Source: Variovorax sp. Root473
Lineage (GTDB): Bacteria; Pseudomonadota; Gammaproteobacteria; Burkholderiales; Burkholderiaceae_C
Reading direction: 5' to 3'
DNA length: 64,000 nucleotides
Assembly (NCBI RefSeq): GCF_001426505.1
Contig: NZ_LMEV01000017.1
Location: 1,665,292 to 1,729,291, forward strand
Each line of letters starts with the position of its first letter. Position 1 is the stretch's first letter. Positions 62,363 to 64,000 of this stretch are shown here, piece by piece. Position numbers and translations under genes: made by a program. Below the pieces are notes generated by a model, which saw only the letters and a program-made list of their open reading frames with translations, was not told where the DNA came from and ran no database searches.

Positions 62363-62643
62363 CAACGACGCCGCCACCGAACAGCAAACGCACGGCCAAG
62401 CGCGTCGGCATCGGCGCGCGTCCGCCCGCGAATCCGCACGCCGAGGCGTGGATTCGCCAGGGCGATGCCGATGCGCTGGGCAAGGGCGACCTCTACACGG
62501 CTCGCCTGACCCTCGACATCACGCCCGCGATGCGGGCGCGCATCAAGGTGTCGGCCTTCACGCAGGGCGTGACCGTGGCCGACCTGCTGCGCGGCCTGCT
62601 GGAGCGGGAGTTTCCAGAGCACCGCAGGGAGAACACCCCATGA
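62359..62643 (+). CDS. Ribbon-helix-helix partition partner (ParG-like)
   Basis: 94 residues. A basic, disordered N-terminus (PPPNSKRTAKRVGIGARPPAN) is followed by a RHH-like domain LYTARLTLDITPAMRARIKVSAFTQGVTVADLLRGLLEREFP. Small RHH proteins after short ParA proteins act as the centromere-binding partner and repressor. ATGA-coupled to parA and to the next gene. Assignment from fold and position. Confidence 0.8.
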   Translation: MTTTPPPNSKRTAKRVGIGARPPANPHAEAWIRQGDADALGKGDLYTARLTLDITPAMRARIKVSAFTQGVTVADLLRGLLEREFPEHRRENTP

Positions 62644-63185
62644 CTGCATCCGTTTCGTCTGCCGCCGCGCCTGTTGCGTGCGCGGCCACGGCTGCGCACG
62701 CAGCACCTTCCGGCCAGCCTGCCAGCACGCCGCTGACGCGCGTGGCGCTGGCCTACATCGAACCGCGCTTCAAGCTCTACCTGCGCTTCGGCGAACCTGC
62801 GCGCACGCTCCAGCTCGACCGCTGGCGGCGCTGCGCGGTGTTCCTGCCGGGCGCCATGTTCAGCCGCATCCGCTGGCAGGCCAACGACTACGGCACGATC
62901 CGCTGGCAGCTCATGGTGATGCAGGCTTGCACGCCGCTGGATGCGGCGCAGCGCATCCCCGGCGTGCAGCCGGGCGCGCGCCTGCTGCTGCACGCCGAGG
63001 GGGAGAACCAGGTGCGCGCCGTGCTGGAGCGCATCGACGCCATCGAGGCGCTAGGCATCGCGCCATCCGCCGCTTCGCCCGTGTACTGGCGCACGCTCGC
63101 CAACCGGCTCGCTGCGCGTCTGCCGCTGCCCGAATACACCGCCGAGCGGCACGCCGCCTGGCTGACCGGGAGGGCACTGCCATGA
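62640..63185 (+). CDS. DUF2840 protein
   Basis: 181 residues. Ala-rich N-terminus, then TRVALAYIEPRFKLYLRFGEPARTLQLDRWRRCAVFLPGAMFSRIRWQANDYGTIRWQLMVMQACTPLDAAQRIPGVQPGARLLLHAEG, the DUF2840 pattern. A backbone gene between parA and traF in this ICE family, probably transfer- or regulation-related; function unknown. Coupled by ATGA at both ends. Confidence 0.9.
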   Translation: MTASVSSAAAPVACAATAAHAAPSGQPASTPLTRVALAYIEPRFKLYLRFGEPARTLQLDRWRRCAVFLPGAMFSRIRWQANDYGTIRWQLMVMQACTPLDAAQRIPGVQPGARLLLHAEGENQVRAVLERIDAIEALGIAPSAASPVYWRTLANRLAARLPLPEYTAERHAAWLTGRALP

Positions 63186-63778
63186 CCGCCGTTTCGACTG
63201 CCGGCGCCGCGTCGCGTCCTCGCTCGCCCCGCGCACGTTTGCGCGCTCGCCTCGTACTGGCGGGCCTGTCCGCCTGCGGCCTCGCTGCGCTGGCCTGGGC
63301 GTCCTTCGTGCAGCCGCTGCCGCGCCTGATCTACAACCCGTCCGACAGCGTGGCGGTCGGCTGGTATCGCGTCAATCCGCAGCGCCACGGCACCGGCTCG
63401 CTGCCGCGTCGGCTGGAAGTGGGCAGCATCGTCCTGACCACGCTGCCGCCAGACGCCGCCGCGCTGGCCGCGCAGCGCGGCTACCTGCCGGCGCGCGTGC
63501 CGCTGCTCAAGCGCGTGGGCGCCATCGCGCCGCAGGAGGTGTGCATCACTGGCCGCATCGTCCGCATCGACGGCGTGCCTTCGGCCGCTGTGCTGCCTGC
63601 CGACCGCTGGGGCCGGCCGCTGCCATCCTGGCAGCAGTGCCGTCGCCTCGAACCCGGTGAACTGTTCCTGCTCAGTGTGACCAACCCGGCGTCGTTCGAC
63701 AGCCGGTATTTCGGGCCGGTCAGTGTGGGCGCCGTGATTGGCGTCGCGCATCCGGTCTGGCTGGAGTCCCGCCCATGA
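63182..63778 (+). CDS. traF: TraF-type S26 signal peptidase
   Basis: 198 residues. One N-terminal transmembrane helix (LVLAGLSACGLAALAWASFV), then YNPSDSVAVGWYRV with the catalytic serine (S54 or S56) and PLLKRVGAIAP with the general-base lysine K110. CITGRIVRIDG and the C-terminal DSRYFGPV also fit S26C/TraF, which matures and cyclises the conjugative pilin. ATGA-coupled to DUF2840. First recognisable transfer gene, so the tra/trb genes should follow beyond the window. Confidence 0.92.
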   Translation: MTAVSTAGAASRPRSPRARLRARLVLAGLSACGLAALAWASFVQPLPRLIYNPSDSVAVGWYRVNPQRHGTGSLPRRLEVGSIVLTTLPPDAAALAAQRGYLPARVPLLKRVGAIAPQEVCITGRIVRIDGVPSAAVLPADRWGRPLPSWQQCRRLEPGELFLLSVTNPASFDSRYFGPVSVGAVIGVAHPVWLESRP

Positions 63779-64000
63779 TGGCCGCCGACTTGCTGCACGT
63801 TGCCGTGCATCTTGTCGTGCCATCGGGCGTGTCGTGCTGCTGGCCGTCGCCGTGTCGTCGCGCGTGCAGTGCGAGCGCATCCGCGCCGCACTTCGCGCTG
63901 CCTTCGGCGCAGCCGTCCAACGTGCAGGTGTCTTGCCTCGAACGCGCCCGGCCTGTGGCCGTCGCTGCGTTCGCCGGCGTGCTGGCTGCTCGTGCAGCAG
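63775..64000 (+). CDS. Start of next ICE gene, product unknown
   Basis: ATG 63775 overlaps the traF stop as ATGA and opens a frame with no stop to the window edge. The same tight coupling as upstream favours this frame, but all three + frames are open here, so the reading frame is not certain. In related elements a transfer-associated gene such as a lytic transglycosylase follows; nothing in the visible residues proves this. Confidence 0.35.
   Translation, partial: MMAADLLHVAVHLVVPSGVSCCWPSPCRRACSASASAPHFALPSAQPSNVQVSCLERARPVAVAAFAGVLAARAA

Overview
The window reads as the chromosome of a high-GC betaproteobacterium of the Comamonadaceae, most like Variovorax. The gene content (btu/cob operon with a cobalamin riboswitch, zapB-like/zapA/6S RNA, lgt and ilvD, malonate operon, proVWX, class I and class II fumarases) fits that family, but the genus is an inference without a search. 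From about 42.17 kb to the right edge the window lies inside an integrative and conjugative element (ICE) that is inserted in a tRNA-Leu gene and is cut off by the window end.

Region 1 (1-7.4 kb, minus strand): a tightly overlapping vitamin B12 uptake and salvage operon, btuB-cobB-cobU-btuF-btuC-btuD-cobO, behind a cobalamin riboswitch. Region 2 (7.5-9.7 kb): zapB-like/zapA, 6S RNA, a TSUP exporter and a universal stress protein. Region 3 (9.8-13 kb): an AraC regulator diverging from a nitrilase-aldoxime dehydratase pair (aldoxime to nitrile to acid). Region 4 (13-18.7 kb): a malonate operon, gntR/matR-mcd-Bug receptor-enoyl-CoA hydratase-matB, with a three-half-site operator. Region 5 (18.8-42.15 kb): housekeeping and mixed genes, including lgt, ilvD with its divergent LysR, acs, fumC, proVWX with a structured leader of about 390 nt, fumA, murI and a UMF1-type MFS transporter.

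Region 6 (42.17-64 kb, ICE): the left end is only the 3' half of tRNA-Leu(UAA), starting at the anticodon loop. It is followed by a tyrosine integrase, a HigB/HigA-like toxin-antitoxin pair, and a less GC-rich cargo block (44.3-50.5 kb). The block holds a degenerate Mrr-like nuclease, a TIGR02391 protein with a HEPN motif, a large zinc-hook AAA ATPase coupled to a PIN-like nuclease, and a membrane protein/zinc-ribbon pair. To its right is an ICE backbone: DUF2958, DUF932, a long ParB-like protein, DUF736, an XRE regulator, a second DUF2958, a DUF2285 protein, an AlpA-like HTH protein, RepA with a downstream iteron origin, ParA, a ribbon-helix-helix partner, DUF2840 and a TraF-type S26 peptidase. 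GC-rich noncoding gaps in the backbone carry a repeated module of about 125 bp in four copies.

The best candidate for an undescribed system is the cargo block, above all the ATPase-PIN pair (46254-49723), which resembles a RloC-like sensor ATPase with its nuclease encoded as a separate protein. The plasmid-like origin inside the ICE, the repeated intergenic module and the proV leader are secondary leads.
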